Part shown: positions 40,390 to 52,601 of the stretch, one piece after another | How positions within the stretch are numbered: position 1 is the stretch's first letter | Layout: each line of letters starts with the position of its first letter | From: Porticoccus sp. | Lineage (GTDB): Bacteria; Pseudomonadota; Gammaproteobacteria; Pseudomonadales; Porticoccaceae | Length of the DNA stretch: 64,000 bases | NCBI GenBank assembly: GCA_023261185.1 | Contig: JALRJN010000109.1 | Location: 1 to 64,000, forward strand | Direction: 5' to 3' | Position numbers and translations under genes: made by a program | Notes under the pieces: model-generated | Told to the model about the DNA's origin: nothing | Databases searched by the model: none | Seen by the model: the letters and a program-made list of their open reading frames with translations, nothing else

Positions 40390-41289
40390 TTAATTTCCCA
40401 AGCCACTATAAATAATGCCAAGCCATTGTTCCGTTGTCAGGAACTCGTCACCCCACTCTGCTTCGTAAGATTTTATGGGGTGCATGGCTATCACCTCCTG
40501 CAGTGATTTTCCCTCCGCTTGCAACGCACTGAGCGTGTTGAAAACACCGACCAGCATATCTCGGTAGGCCATCAGTTCAGCCCTATTCCCCACTGGCCCA
40601 TGCCCGGGAATGATTTTTGTCTGTGCATCCGAGAGGGCAATGATCTGCTCGGTAGCCGCGATAACTCCTGCCAGGCTGCCGCCGTGTTCAACATCAATAA
40701 ACGGGTAGAACCCGTTGAACCAGATATCCCCGGCGTGAATCACATTGGACTGCTGGAAGTGCACCACAGCATCGCCATCCGTATGGGCATTGGCCACATG
40801 GAAGACGTGGATGGTTTCCTGATTGAGATGAAACGTCGTATCGTGGCTAAAGGTAATCATCGGCAAGCCCTCACTGGAGAGCGCCGGAACATCCCGATTA
40901 AAGGCGGAGATATGGTTGTCACGGGAAAGCAGCTTTCTGACATTATCGTGTGCGATGATCAATGTGCCTTCGGCACCCAGGTTTTCATTTCCCCCGGTGT
41001 GGTCAAAATGCCAGTGGGTATTTACCAGAAACCTGGGTGTACCACCCCCCAGTTCACCGATCTGCCACAACAGTTTGCGCGTCAGCGGGGCAAACTGATC
41101 GTCAATCAGAAACGTGCCATCTTCTCCAATGGACACACCGAGGTTGCCGCCCTCTGCTATCAAGGCATACAGATTTTCACCAACCCTGGTGGTCTCAAAG
41201 TTGATGTTTTCCCAGTGATGGCCTGCAAGCGCCATGTTTCCACAACTCACCACTGCCGCCAGTACAAAGGTTTTCAGCACCCTGCTCAT
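40390..41289 (-). CDS. Exported metallo-beta-lactamase-fold hydrolase
   Basis: A 299-residue MBL-fold protein with an N-terminal export signal. The sequence VVSC at 13-16 could be a lipobox, or cleavage could follow ALA near residue 22. The zinc motif is HWHFDH in VNTHWHFDHTGGNENLG, followed by HVANAHTDGDAVVHF and the late IIPGHGPVG. It resembles the exported MBL hydrolases of environmental bacteria whose substrates are unknown. A true beta-lactamase cannot be claimed from sequence alone. Confidence 0.88.
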   Translation of the reverse strand: MSRVLKTFVLAAVVSCGNMALAGHHWENINFETTRVGENLYALIAEGGNLGVSIGEDGTFLIDDQFAPLTRKLLWQIGELGGGTPRFLVNTHWHFDHTGGNENLGAEGTLIIAHDNVRKLLSRDNHISAFNRDVPALSSEGLPMITFSHDTTFHLNQETIHVFHVANAHTDGDAVVHFQQSNVIHAGDIWFNGFYPFIDVEHGGSLAGVIAATEQIIALSDAQTKIIPGHGPVGNRAELMAYRDMLVGVFNTLSALQAEGKSLQEVIAMHPIKSYEAEWGDEFLTTEQWLGIIYSGLGN

Positions 41290-41338
41290 AAATCACTCCA
41301 TTTCCATTAATTGTAGTTGCTGCTTGTCCCAACGATAA

Positions 41339-41366
41339 AAAAAGCCCCGGGGTTAAGGGGCTTTTT
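41339..41366 (-). terminator. Terminator of the cysK transcript
   Basis: AAAAAGCCCC pairs with GGGGCTTTTT around an 8-base loop, 33 bp after the cysK stop and ahead of the MBL gene. T runs exist on both strands but only the minus strand has a gene ending here. Confidence 0.88.
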
Positions 41367-41398
41367 CTTATTAGATTTTAACGATCAGATGGCGGGCG

Positions 41399-42310
41399 CT
41401 AAAAGAGATCTTCTATGGATAGGTAGCGTTCACCGGTGTCGTAACTGAACACCATCACCTGACTACCAGGAGGAATCTCCGCCAGTTTCTGACTGACAGC
41501 GGCCAAACTGGCTCCGGACGAGATGCCGACGAAAATGCCCTCTTCCCTGGCACACCGCTTTGCCATTTCAAAAGAATCTTCCTCGGAAACCAGAATCGTC
41601 CCATCCAGAATGTCCGTGTTGAGTACTTGGGGAACAAAGCCGGCACCAATACCCTGAATGCGGTGAAGCCCTTTTTCTCCGCCACTGATGACCGGTGATT
41701 TCTCCGGCTCCACCGCCAATACCTGTGTATTGGGGAATTTTTCCTTCAGCACTTCAGCGCAACCGGTAATATGACCGCCAGTACCGACACCCGTGATCAG
41801 ATAATCGATGCCCTCGGGGAAATCAGCGAGAATTTCCTGCGCAGTGGTTTCCCGGTGTACCTTGACGTTGGCGGGATTGACGAACTGTTGTGGCATCCAG
41901 GCATTATCTGTTTCTTCCAACAGCTCGTTGGCTTTGGCAATAGTACCGCCCATACCCAGCTCTTTGGGTGTCAGCACCAGTTCTGCGCCGAGCGCCTTGA
42001 GGTATCGGCGCCGCTCAACAGACATGGATTCCGGCATGGTCAGCACCAGGCGGTAACCTTTCACCGCGCAGGCCAGCGCCAGACCAATGCCCGTGTTGCC
42101 GGAGGTCGGCTCAATGATCACCGTATCCTTATTGATCAGGCCTTTCTCCTCCGCGTCTTCCAGCATGGCCAGCCCGATCCGGTCCTTGATGCTGGAGCCA
42201 GGATTAAAGCGTTCCACTTTCATCCAGACGCTCACATCCCCCGGAAAAAGTTTTCCCAAGCGTACATGGGGCGTATTGCCAATGGTTTCGAGAATGTTGT
42301 TGTATTTCAT
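41399..42310 (-). CDS. cysK: Cysteine synthase (O-acetylserine sulfhydrylase)
   Basis: Makes cysteine from O-acetylserine and sulfide with pyridoxal phosphate. The 303-residue protein has the PLP Lys42 in SSIKDRIG, the substrate loop [12 protein letters not shown], the phosphate-binding [10 protein letters not shown] and the C-terminal [10 protein letters not shown]. It is closer to the CysK type than to CysM by this motif set; the distinction is not certain. Stands alone, ahead of its own terminator. Confidence 0.93.
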   Translation of the reverse strand: MKYNNILETIGNTPHVRLGKLFPGDVSVWMKVERFNPGSSIKDRIGLAMLEDAEEKGLINKDTVIIEPTSGNTGIGLALACAVKGYRLVLTMPESMSVERRRYLKALGAELVLTPKELGMGGTIAKANELLEETDNAWMPQQFVNPANVKVHRETTAQEILADFPEGIDYLITGVGTGGHITGCAEVLKEKFPNTQVLAVEPEKSPVISGGEKGLHRIQGIGAGFVPQVLNTDILDGTILVSEEDSFEMAKRCAREEGIFVGISSGASLAAVSQKLAEIPPGSQVMVFSYDTGERYLSIEDLF

Positions 42311-42342
42311 GCCGTGGTTCTCTGCGTTTGGTTATGTCTGGG

Positions 42343-42981
42343 TTAGTTCTGGATTCTATCTATAAACAGGTTAGCCTCATCGATAGATTTCTGCATATCC
42401 AGAATAAGTCGGTTTACATCGCCGCTGATGCTATTCAACTCTCCCTTGAGTGCATCTATCGCTCTGGCGTTCAGGTTGTGCTTGAGATAAAGCACCTGGT
42501 CGCGCATGGCAGTTAGCACCGGTTTGATACTTTTCTCGGCGCGACGCATGGCCGCCAGCAGGTGTTTGTATTTATACCGGGTGTCATGCAATTTTTTTGC
42601 ACTGTCCTCACGCAGTGTCCGGTTCTCAATAAGCTGCAGCTCGTCTTCCCATTCATCAAACAGGTCTTCAGCGACATCTTCCACCGCCGCGATGCGCTCT
42701 GAGATCAGGTTCGCGGCTTCCACGCTATCCTGATATTCACTGTCCAGGCGGGTATATTGTTGCTCCAGATCGCCGCCATCAAAGTTAACCACGGCTCGAT
42801 ACTGTTCCAGTGCATCCCGGAATTGTTCTTGGGCATCTTCCTGTGCCGTTCGCGTATCTTCTATCCGATCAACCAGAATATCCCGCTTGTGAACGCCCAC
42901 CTTTTCCCATGCGCTGTAATAGGCTGACTCGCAACCGAGCAGGGTGAAAAACAGAAAAAAGACACACCAGATTTTTTTCAC
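42343..42981 (-). CDS. DUF2959 lipoprotein
   Basis: A 212-residue protein with a lipoprotein-type signal (hydrophobic 3-16, Cys18 in LLGCESAYYSAWEKVGVHKRD, a DUF2959 hallmark) followed by a long, charged, almost entirely helical body with coiled-coil character (about 45-205). Function unknown. It may be attached to the outer membrane. Cotranscription with cysK, 32 bp downstream, is possible. Confidence 0.85.
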   Translation of the reverse strand: MKKIWCVFFLFFTLLGCESAYYSAWEKVGVHKRDILVDRIEDTRTAQEDAQEQFRDALEQYRAVVNFDGGDLEQQYTRLDSEYQDSVEAANLISERIAAVEDVAEDLFDEWEDELQLIENRTLREDSAKKLHDTRYKYKHLLAAMRRAEKSIKPVLTAMRDQVLYLKHNLNARAIDALKGELNSISGDVNRLILDMQKSIDEANLFIDRIQN

Positions 42982-43092
42982 TCGTCATACTTCCTTGATC
43001 TACAGTCCACGTTATTTTCTACCATTACCGAACACCATACCAATCCACCAGCATCAATCCCACATCCGGTCAGCGAACAGGGGGGAAACCCC

Positions 43093-43121
43093 TTACTATT
43101 CGTGGGTTGCAGCCTTATAAT
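43093..43121 (+). promoter_or_regulatory. Possible glyQS promoter
   Basis: TTACTA, a 17-base spacer and a perfect TATAAT end 32 bp before the glyQ start. The -35 is weak. A small GGGG-GAAA-CCCC hairpin lies just upstream. No T-box leader is seen. Confidence 0.45.
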
Positions 43122-43153
43122 TGCCAGCTTTGCACGCCAATAGGGGAAGCCAG

Positions 43154-44104
43154 GTGTCACAGGCATCAGCGGACGTTTCAACATTTCAGGGGCTGATTCT
43201 GGCCCTGCAACAATTCTGGGCTCAGCATGGCTGTGTCATTCTGCAACCACTGGACATGGAAGTGGGTGCCGGCACATTTCATCCCGCTACCTTTTTAAGG
43301 GCTATCGGGCCGGAAACCTGGAATAGCGCCTATGTTCAGCCCTGTCGCCGTCCCACCGATGGCCGATACGGTGAAAATCCCAACCGGCTGCAGCACTATT
43401 ACCAATTCCAGGTAGTACTCAAGCCGTCCCCCGACAATATTCAGGACCTGTACCTTGAGTCGCTTCGCATGCTGGGTATTGATACCGCCATTCACGATAT
43501 CCGCTTTGTTGAGGACAACTGGGAATCACCAACCCTGGGCGCCTGGGGTCTGGGCTGGGAAGTCTGGCTAAACGGCATGGAAGTTACCCAGTTCACCTAC
43601 TTTCAACAAGTTGGCGGTTTGGAATGCTACCCGGTCACCGGTGAAATCACCTATGGTCTGGAGCGTATTGCCATGTACCTGCAGGGTGTGGACAGTATCT
43701 ATGATCTGGTGTGGACCCATGGCCCTGAGGGCGATGTCACCTACGGCGATGTGTTTCACCAAAATGAAGTAGAAATGTCCACCTTCAACTTTGAGGAAGC
43801 CAATGTCGATTTTCTGTTCAAGAGTTTCGATGTCTACGAACAGGAAAGTCAGCGGTTGATTGAAAAGGGACTGCCCTTACCGGCATACGAAATGGTTATG
43901 AAGGCCTCCCACGCGTTTAACCTGCTGGATGCTCGCCACGCTATTTCAGTCACCGAGCGCCAGCGTTTTATTCTGCGGGTTCGCACCTTGGCCCGCGCCG
44001 TAGCACAGGCTTATTTTGATTCACGCCTTGCCCTAGGCTTCCCTCTGGCGCCTAAGGCCCTGGCAGAAGAAGTTACCCGTCTGGCTGCGGAGGTTAAGGT
44101 ATGA
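43154..44104 (+). CDS. glyQ: Glycine-tRNA ligase alpha subunit
   Basis: Catalytic subunit of the heterotetrameric bacterial glycyl-tRNA synthetase. It has 316 residues with the class II signatures [38 protein letters not shown] and [20 protein letters not shown], and the conserved [15 protein letters not shown]. The GTG at 43154 with GGGGAAG upstream is chosen; the frame is open 11 codons earlier. Its stop overlaps glyS by 4 bp. Confidence 0.96.
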   Translation: MSQASADVSTFQGLILALQQFWAQHGCVILQPLDMEVGAGTFHPATFLRAIGPETWNSAYVQPCRRPTDGRYGENPNRLQHYYQFQVVLKPSPDNIQDLYLESLRMLGIDTAIHDIRFVEDNWESPTLGAWGLGWEVWLNGMEVTQFTYFQQVGGLECYPVTGEITYGLERIAMYLQGVDSIYDLVWTHGPEGDVTYGDVFHQNEVEMSTFNFEEANVDFLFKSFDVYEQESQRLIEKGLPLPAYEMVMKASHAFNLLDARHAISVTERQRFILRVRTLARAVAQAYFDSRLALGFPLAPKALAEEVTRLAAEVKV

Positions 44105-46188
44105 GCGCTGATTTTCTGGTTGAAATTGGTACCGAAGAACTGCCACCCAAGGCGCTGCTGAGCCTATCTGAAGCTTTTCGCGATGAAATCCTCGCCCAGC
44201 TTTCAGAACGCGAGCTGACCTTTGGAGAGGTAACAAGTTACGCCGCACCCCGTCGACTGGCTCTCTGCATCAAAGCACTGGATGAACAAACTCCGACCCA
44301 GGAAATCATCGCCTGGGGACCACCGGTCAATGTTGCCTTCAAGGATGGCCAGCCAACCCGTGCCGCCGAAGCCTTTGCCAGTAAAAACGGCATTGCTATT
44401 GACGAACTTTCCAGCAAAGTGGAGAACGATGGCAAGCAGGACAAGCTATGTCACCGCGCCACCCAGGCAGGCGAAGCCACTGAATCCCTTCTCGGTACTA
44501 TCGTGGAAAAAGCCCTGGCTGCCCTGCCTATTCCGAAACGCATGCGCTGGGGTGCCCGCCGCGAAGAATTTGTCAGGCCGGTTCATTGGGTGCTGATGTT
44601 GTTGGGCGACCGCGTGGTGCCAGCGAAAGTTCTCGGCCTCGATGCCGGGCAGCAAACCCGCGGACACCGTTTTCACGCACCGGCAGCCATTACCATTGAT
44701 TCTCCCTCAAGCTACGCGGAACAGTTGCGCAGTGCCTACGTGATTGCGGACTTTTCCGAACGCCGTGAACTGATCCGGAAAGGCGTTACTATCGCCGCCA
44801 AAGAAGCCGGCGGTAACGCAGTCATCGATGACAGTTTGCTGGATGAAGTCACCGCGCTGAATGAATGGCCGATTCCGCTGGTGGGTCGCTTTGAAGAACG
44901 CTTCCTGCAAGTACCGCCTGAAGCACTGATTTCTTCCATGAAAGAGCACCAGAAATACTTTCATGCAGTAGATGCTGAGGATAATTTGCTCCCTCTGTTT
45001 ATCACGGTGGCAAACATTGAGAGTCGCGATCCCGCACAAGTGGTGGATGGCAATGAGCGCGTGATCCGTCCACGGCTCAGCGATGCCGCCTTCTTCTATG
45101 ACACTGATCGCAAAACATCTCTGGAATCACGCCGGGATGCCCTCAAGTCCATTGTCTTCCAGGCGCAACTCGGCACGCTGTATGACAAAACAGAGCGGGT
45201 AGCCCGACTGGCTGAATCGCTGGCTGGCAGCACCGGTGCCGATCCAAAACTGGCGGCCCGCGCTGCCCAGTTGTGCAAGTCGGATTTGGTCAGCGAAATG
45301 GTCGGCGAATTTGATGATTTGCAAGGCATCATGGGGCGCTACTATGCCGTTAATGATGGCGAACATGCCGAGGTAGCGGAAGCATTACTGGAACAGTACC
45401 TGCCCCGCTTCGCCGGTGACCAACTGCCGCAAACAGCCACCGGTGCTACACTGGCCATCGCCGATCGCTTGGACACATTGGTTGGCATCTTCGGTATTGG
45501 CCAGCCACCGACTGGCTCCCGCGACCCTTTCGCCCTGCGTCGTGCCAGCCTGGGTGTGCTGCGCATTCTGGTTGAGAAAAAACTGGACCTGGATTTGCGC
45601 ACGGCCCTAACCCTTGCCGCTTCGGCTCACGATTTACCATCAATCAAGACGGGCTCTGATAAAGTCGTAGAGCAAGTACTTACTTACATGGTTGACCGCT
45701 TCCGCGCTTGGTACGAAGATGAGTCTATCCCCGTAGAAGTTTTCCTGTCCGTTGCAGCACGCCAGCTCAGTAACCCCCTGGATATTCACCTGCGGGTACA
45801 GGCTGTTAATGCCTTCAACCAGCTTCCGGAAGCACAGGCATTGGCCGCTGCGAACAAACGCGTTTCCAATATTCTTACCAAACAGGACACGGCATTTAAC
45901 AACACGGCCATTGATAACACGCTGCTCAATGATCCTGCTGAGCAGGTACTGGCAAAAACACTGGTGGAACTCAGTAATCAGGTTAAACCTCTACTGAAGA
46001 CCCGCGACTATACCGATGCCCTGAAAAAGCTGGCCTCCCTCAGGGAACCTGTGGATCGCTTCTTTGATGACGTGATGGTCATGGTGGATGATGTTGCTGT
46101 TCGCAATAACCGTCTGGTGTTGCTACAGCAGCTGCGGGAACTGTTCCTGGAAGTGGCAGATATTTCACTGCTGGTTCCCGCCAAGTAA
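44101..46188 (+). CDS. glyS: Glycine-tRNA ligase beta subunit
   Basis: The 695-residue beta subunit binds tRNA and supports the alpha subunit. It starts [15 protein letters not shown], the family N-terminus, and contains the HD-like domain ([44 protein letters not shown]) and a C-terminal anticodon-binding domain with the [14 protein letters not shown] pattern. Normal length. Start overlaps the glyQ stop (ATGA). Confidence 0.97.
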   Translation: MSADFLVEIGTEELPPKALLSLSEAFRDEILAQLSERELTFGEVTSYAAPRRLALCIKALDEQTPTQEIIAWGPPVNVAFKDGQPTRAAEAFASKNGIAIDELSSKVENDGKQDKLCHRATQAGEATESLLGTIVEKALAALPIPKRMRWGARREEFVRPVHWVLMLLGDRVVPAKVLGLDAGQQTRGHRFHAPAAITIDSPSSYAEQLRSAYVIADFSERRELIRKGVTIAAKEAGGNAVIDDSLLDEVTALNEWPIPLVGRFEERFLQVPPEALISSMKEHQKYFHAVDAEDNLLPLFITVANIESRDPAQVVDGNERVIRPRLSDAAFFYDTDRKTSLESRRDALKSIVFQAQLGTLYDKTERVARLAESLAGSTGADPKLAARAAQLCKSDLVSEMVGEFDDLQGIMGRYYAVNDGEHAEVAEALLEQYLPRFAGDQLPQTATGATLAIADRLDTLVGIFGIGQPPTGSRDPFALRRASLGVLRILVEKKLDLDLRTALTLAASAHDLPSIKTGSDKVVEQVLTYMVDRFRAWYEDESIPVEVFLSVAARQLSNPLDIHLRVQAVNAFNQLPEAQALAAANKRVSNILTKQDTAFNNTAIDNTLLNDPAEQVLAKTLVELSNQVKPLLKTRDYTDALKKLASLREPVDRFFDDVMVMVDDVAVRNNRLVLLQQLRELFLEVADISLLVPAK

Positions 46189-46191
46189 GCC

Positions 46192-46755
46192 ATGAAGCTT
46201 ATTATTCTCGATCGGGACGGTGTCATTAATCAGGACTCCGACAACTACATTAAATCATTGGAAGAATGGGTGCCGATCCCCGGCAGTATCGAAGCCATCG
46301 CTCGTCTTTCCAATGCCGGCTATACCGTGGTGGTTGCCACCAACCAGTCCGGCATTGGTCGCGGCCTGTTTGACCTTGACGAGCTGGAAGCCATGCACGC
46401 CCGACTGAACGAGCTGGTACTGGAACAGGGCGGCGAGTTATCCGGCATTTTTTATTGCCCACATACGCCAGATGACCAGTGCCTCTGTCGCAAACCGGCC
46501 CCTGGTTTACTGGCTGCAATTGCAGAGGAGTTTTCTACAGACCTCGCTGGTGTGCCATTAATCGGCGATAGCCTGCGGGATCTGCAAGCCGGACTCAAAT
46601 ACCACTGCTCTCCGATTTTGGTCAGAACCGGCAAGGGCGCAGCAACGGAAAGCAAGTTGGCACAACAGCCCGAATCCGAACTGGCAACTGCGCCGGTTTT
46701 TGACGACCTGTCGGCTGCCGTCACCAACCTGCTTGAGACAACACAGGACAGCTAA
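46192..46755 (+). CDS. gmhB: D-glycero-beta-D-manno-heptose 1,7-bisphosphate 7-phosphatase
   Basis: Removes the 7-phosphate during ADP-heptose synthesis for the LPS core. The 187-residue HAD phosphatase has nucleophile Asp7 and Asp9 in LDRDGVINQ, motif II VVATNQSGIGRGLF, the structural zinc cluster CPHTPDDQCLCRKP and motif IV IGDSLRDLQAG. It lies 3 bp after glyS and 1 bp before plsC. Confidence 0.95.
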   Translation: MKLIILDRDGVINQDSDNYIKSLEEWVPIPGSIEAIARLSNAGYTVVVATNQSGIGRGLFDLDELEAMHARLNELVLEQGGELSGIFYCPHTPDDQCLCRKPAPGLLAAIAEEFSTDLAGVPLIGDSLRDLQAGLKYHCSPILVRTGKGAATESKLAQQPESELATAPVFDDLSAAVTNLLETTQDS

Positions 46756-46756
46756 C

Positions 46757-47482
46757 ATGAATACACCCATCATGTATCTGCGCTCCATTTGCTTTTATGT
46801 GCTGTATTTTCTGATCGTTATTTTTTTCGGTGTTTTGTCTTCCCTGTCTGGACCTTTCCTCAGTTACATAAACCGTCATCACATGCTGACGACCGCCGGT
46901 ATGCTGATTGTTCGTTCCCTGAGTCTGACCTGCGGGGTAAAAATCAAAGTAGAGGGCCTGGAAAACATTCCCGATGGCCCCTGTGTTGTACTCAGCAAGC
47001 ACCAGTCCACCTGGGAAACCTTTTTCCTGCAGCGCCTGTTTATGCCAGTTAGTACCATATTGAAGCAGGAACTGCTGAAAATCCCTTTTTTTGGTTGGGG
47101 TATTCGCCTTATGCACCCCATCGCTATTGATCGCAGCAATCCCAGGCAAGCCATGGTTCAGGTGATGCAACAGGGAAAACAGCGTATTTCCGAAGGTAAT
47201 CGCGTTGTGATTTATCCCGAGGGCACGCGCACCCCTTACGGCAAAGTAGGGAAATACGGACGCAGCGGTGCGGCACTGGCCATTGCCTCCAAGGTCCCTG
47301 TCGTCCCCATTGCCCACAATGCCGGATACTGCTGGCCATCTCATCAGTTACTGAAGCGTTCCGGTGTGGTTCATGTCGTCATTGGCAAGCCTATCAGCAC
47401 TACCGATAAGGAAAGCCAGGCGCTTACCGAAGAAGTGAAAGAATGGATCGAAGGGCAGCAAGACAGGCTTGATGTGCGTTAA
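46757..47482 (+). CDS. plsC: 1-acyl-sn-glycerol-3-phosphate acyltransferase
   Basis: Inner-membrane enzyme adding the second acyl chain to make phosphatidic acid. It is 241 residues long with an N-terminal hydrophobic helix (about 12-32). Motif I is H82QSTWE, a His-x4-Glu variant of the usual HX4D seen in related proteins. Motif III is YPEGTRTPYG and a motif IV-like VPVVPIAHN follows. ATG 46757 follows the gmhB stop directly. Confidence 0.93.
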   Translation: MNTPIMYLRSICFYVLYFLIVIFFGVLSSLSGPFLSYINRHHMLTTAGMLIVRSLSLTCGVKIKVEGLENIPDGPCVVLSKHQSTWETFFLQRLFMPVSTILKQELLKIPFFGWGIRLMHPIAIDRSNPRQAMVQVMQQGKQRISEGNRVVIYPEGTRTPYGKVGKYGRSGAALAIASKVPVVPIAHNAGYCWPSHQLLKRSGVVHVVIGKPISTTDKESQALTEEVKEWIEGQQDRLDVR

Positions 47483-47564
47483 TAGCCAAGATAACGTTCT
47501 GTATATGGCGGGTGTTAGCGGGTTAGCCTAGACTGTATCAATAATATTCAGGGAGAAAAAACCT

Positions 47565-47738
47565 ATGTCACCGTTAGATAATGGTACTTACACAGGCCCA
47601 GAACGCCGCTCCGACCAACGTCGAAAAAAAACAGATCGGCGTGAAGATATTCGTTTTGAGCCAAGCAAGGACGATCGCCGGCAGGGTAAGGGTCGTCGTA
47701 AATCCGATGGTGATCTCTGGCGTCAGCGTGAAGAGTAA
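47565..47738 (+). CDS. Small arginine-rich conserved-looking protein
   Basis: A 57-residue frame, MSPLDNGTYTGPERRSDQRR to the end GRRKSDGDLWRQREE, rich in Arg, Lys, Asp and Glu with repeated GPERR, DRR, DDRR and GRR pairs. GGGAG lies nine bases before the ATG and a terminator follows 30 bp after the stop, so it is laid out as a real gene. I recall similar DRR/GRR small proteins from pseudomonad-like genomes but assign no function. No signal peptide or membrane segment. Nucleic-acid binding is only a guess from charge. Confidence 0.75.
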   Translation: MSPLDNGTYTGPERRSDQRRKKTDRREDIRFEPSKDDRRQGKGRRKSDGDLWRQREE

Positions 47739-47767
47739 TCCTTGCTGACAAGTATACATCCCGTCAT

Positions 47768-47797
47768 AAAAAAACCGGCCTTTAAGCCGTTTTTTTT
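47768..47797. terminator. Bidirectional terminator before gyrB
   Basis: CGGC and GCCG around CTTTAA with A runs on the left and eight T residues on the right. It can end the small arginine-rich gene and the dnaA-dnaN-recF-gyrB transcript from the other side. Confidence 0.75.
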
Positions 47798-47812
47798 ATT
47801 TATATCAATGGG

Positions 47813-50269
<2,457 letters not shown>

Positions 50270-51376
50270 TCAATCACCAGCCTCTTCCGTGATTTCACCC
50301 TGTTCCACGTGGAACAATTTTATGGCCTGTGGCGGCGACCCTTCCCACAGCCCCAACAATACGTGTTTGTCGACACCTGTTATAAACACCTGCGCCCCCA
50401 GCCGCCCTAGCAGCCTGGTCACTAACATGCGGTGCCTCAAATCCAATTCCGCTGCTAAATCATCTATTAGATATAAGCCATGCCGTCCCGTTTTCTGGTG
50501 GTACAAGTACCCCTGAGCAACCAACATGGCTATAGCCAGTATTTTTAATTGTCCTCTGGACAGTACATCACTGGCATTATGTCTATCTATACGTATTCTC
50601 AAGTCTGCCCGGTGTGGCCCGTGATGCGTAGTCTTAAACTGTTGGTCTCGACTTCGGTCTTCCAACAGAATCTCTGATAGGGTCTTATCTTCATCCCAAC
50701 CCTTAAACAGCGCAAACCTGATATCCTGCAACTCTGGCGACAGCTCCTGCAACACATCATTCAGCACAGGAAGAAGTCGCTCTAGGTAACCTTCTCTTGC
50801 CGCGGTTATCTGCTCCGCAGAATCGACAAGCTCTTTGTCCCAAGTAGCCAGTAAGTCAGTGTCTATTCTAACATGCCGAAGGAGTGAATTGCGTTGCTTA
50901 AGGGTACGCTGGAATCGTTGAAACTGTCGCTGATAGCCTTGTTCCACGTGGAACACACCCCAATCAAGGAAGCGACGGCGATGCTGTGGTGAGCCCTCCA
51001 GCAGATTAAAACCATCCTGGTTGATCAGCAGAATTGGGAGAGCCTCTGCCAGCGATGATGCCGTATTGACTGATACCCCACCCACTTTGAAGATTCCACT
51101 ACCTTGCCGATAGCGTGTTACACCTAGAGGAATTTCCCTGCCACTCGACTCCCTCGACAGACCAAAGACCGTACACCCGGTCTGACCCTCATTGATCACT
51201 GCCTGAATTTGTCGATTTCTAAATGAGCGCCCTCGCCCCAGCAAAAAGGCAGCCTCCAGAAGACTGGTTTTACCACTTCCGTTGCTACCGTAAAACAGGT
51301 TGAGTGTTGGGCTGAGATGGAGCTGGATCGGCTTGAGATTTCTCAAGCCGCTAACATCCAGTTTTGTCAGGGGCAT
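50270..51376 (-). CDS. recF: DNA repair protein RecF
   Basis: SMC-like ATPase that loads RecA at single-strand gaps. It is 368 residues with Walker A YGSNGSGKTSLLEA, the signature VLSRGQLKILAIAM and Walker B YLIDDLAAELD. It sits between dnaN and gyrB as usual. Two perfect parS sites for ParB binding are embedded in its reading frame, near the 3' end and about two-fifths of the way in. Confidence 0.96.
   Translation of the reverse strand: MPLTKLDVSGLRNLKPIQLHLSPTLNLFYGSNGSGKTSLLEAAFLLGRGRSFRNRQIQAVINEGQTGCTVFGLSRESSGREIPLGVTRYRQGSGIFKVGGVSVNTASSLAEALPILLINQDGFNLLEGSPQHRRRFLDWGVFHVEQGYQRQFQRFQRTLKQRNSLLRHVRIDTDLLATWDKELVDSAEQITAAREGYLERLLPVLNDVLQELSPELQDIRFALFKGWDEDKTLSEILLEDRSRDQQFKTTHHGPHRADLRIRIDRHNASDVLSRGQLKILAIAMLVAQGYLYHQKTGRHGLYLIDDLAAELDLRHRMLVTRLLGRLGAQVFITGVDKHVLLGLWEGSPPQAIKLFHVEQGEITEEAGD
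50301..50316. other. parS centromere site 1
   Basis: A perfect 16-bp palindrome, TGTTCCACGTGGAACA, matching the ParB-binding site used by pseudomonad-like chromosomes. It lies within the recF 3' end, about 8 kb from the best oriC candidate and about 12 kb from parB. Confidence 0.93.
50940..50955. other. parS centromere site 2
   Basis: A second perfect TGTTCCACGTGGAACA palindrome inside recF, 639 bp from site 1. Having two identical 16-mers inside one gene is far beyond chance and fits a parS pair used with parAB at 61.3-63.0 kb. Confidence 0.93.
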
Positions 51377-51400
51377 AGTGTGCTACACGGACCCACTTTT

Positions 51401-52504
51401 TTAGAGACGCATGGGCATGACAACATAAGCCGCGCTTTCGTCTTCCGGATCCTGCATCAATGCACTGCTGTTGGCATCTGATAACACGAATCGTACATCC
51501 TTGCCTTTCAGCACATTGAGAACATCTATGATATAGCTGACATTAAAGCCAACCTCGAGCTCGCCGGAGTTGTAGTTAACCACCACTTCCTCCTGAGCCT
51601 CTTCCTGCTCAGGGTTGTTAGCCGTCATGGTCAATACGCCATCTCCGAGTACTAAGCGTACGCCACGATATTTTTCATTGGAAAGAATGGATGTGCGACT
51701 GAAGGCATGGCGAAGATCTTCACGATTACCAGTTAATGGCTTGTCTCCACCCTTGGGTAAAACCCTCTCATAATCCGGATAGGAGCCATCAACCAGTTTT
51801 GAAGTAAAACAGCACTCTGGGGTGGTGACACGGATATGATTATTACCGAGAACTACCGTAACCTCTCCTTCTCCACCCATCAGCCGGGATAACTCTATAA
51901 CTGCCTTGCGCGGAACAATGACCTGGATCGGGGACTGATCAACTCCCGGCAATGAAGCATCTTTCATGGCGAGGCGGTGGCCATCTGTCGCCACTGCCCT
52001 GAGACGGCCGTCGCCCACTTCGAGCAACATGCCATTAAGGTAGTAGCGGACATCCTGCTGTGCCATGGCAAATGCTGTACTGTCCAGCAACTGCTTAAAA
52101 AGGCCCTGATCAATGTTGAACTCGCAATTACCTGGACCACCATCAACACTGGGGAATTCGCTGGCTGGGAGTGTGGACAAAGTAAAACGACTGCGACCAC
52201 TAGTAATGAGCAAACGGCCCGCAGCTTCTTCCTGCAGGGACAACTCACTTCCATCGGGTAGTGAACGACAAATATCCATCAGCTTTCTTGCTGGTACGGT
52301 AATTTCTCCCTCGTCGGACATACTCTCCATCTTGAGTTGGCCGATGATTTCCACTTCAAGGTCAGTACCTGTTAAAGATAGCCGACCATCTTTTAAGGAG
52401 ATCAAAACATTGGACAGGATTGGCAGTGTCTGACGGCGTTCTACTACACCAACTACCAGCTGAAGCGGCTTTAAAAATTCTTCTCGCGATACGCTGAACT
52501 TCAT
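51401..52504 (-). CDS. dnaN: DNA polymerase III beta subunit (sliding clamp)
   Basis: Ring-shaped dimer that tethers DNA polymerase III. It is 367 residues with three clamp domains: MKFSVSREEFLKPLQLVVGVVERRQTLPILSN at the start, YYLNGMLLEVGDGRLRAVATDGHRLA in the middle and the C-terminal YVVMPMRL that shapes the partner-binding pocket. Follows dnaA by 97 bp and precedes recF by 24 bp. Confidence 0.97.
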   Translation of the reverse strand: MKFSVSREEFLKPLQLVVGVVERRQTLPILSNVLISLKDGRLSLTGTDLEVEIIGQLKMESMSDEGEITVPARKLMDICRSLPDGSELSLQEEAAGRLLITSGRSRFTLSTLPASEFPSVDGGPGNCEFNIDQGLFKQLLDSTAFAMAQQDVRYYLNGMLLEVGDGRLRAVATDGHRLAMKDASLPGVDQSPIQVIVPRKAVIELSRLMGGEGEVTVVLGNNHIRVTTPECCFTSKLVDGSYPDYERVLPKGGDKPLTGNREDLRHAFSRTSILSNEKYRGVRLVLGDGVLTMTANNPEQEEAQEEVVVNYNSGELEVGFNVSYIIDVLNVLKGKDVRFVLSDANSSALMQDPEDESAAYVVMPMRL

Positions 52505-52601
52505 CCGTTATTCATCCCAACTATTAGAAGAGTAAAAGTAAAGAGGTTGCTTATTATGAGCGATAAATGTACCAAGGACAGGCGTTTATTTAATCAGCTT
52601 T

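Noticed and set aside
40519..41310. 263-codon plus-strand frame opposite the MBL-fold gene
   Set aside because: Antisense shadow; the minus strand carries the full HxHxDH protein with a signal peptide.
43021..43153. T-box or riboswitch in front of glyQS
   Set aside because: No T-box sequence or antiterminator shape; only a 4-bp hairpin and a plain promoter-like pair.
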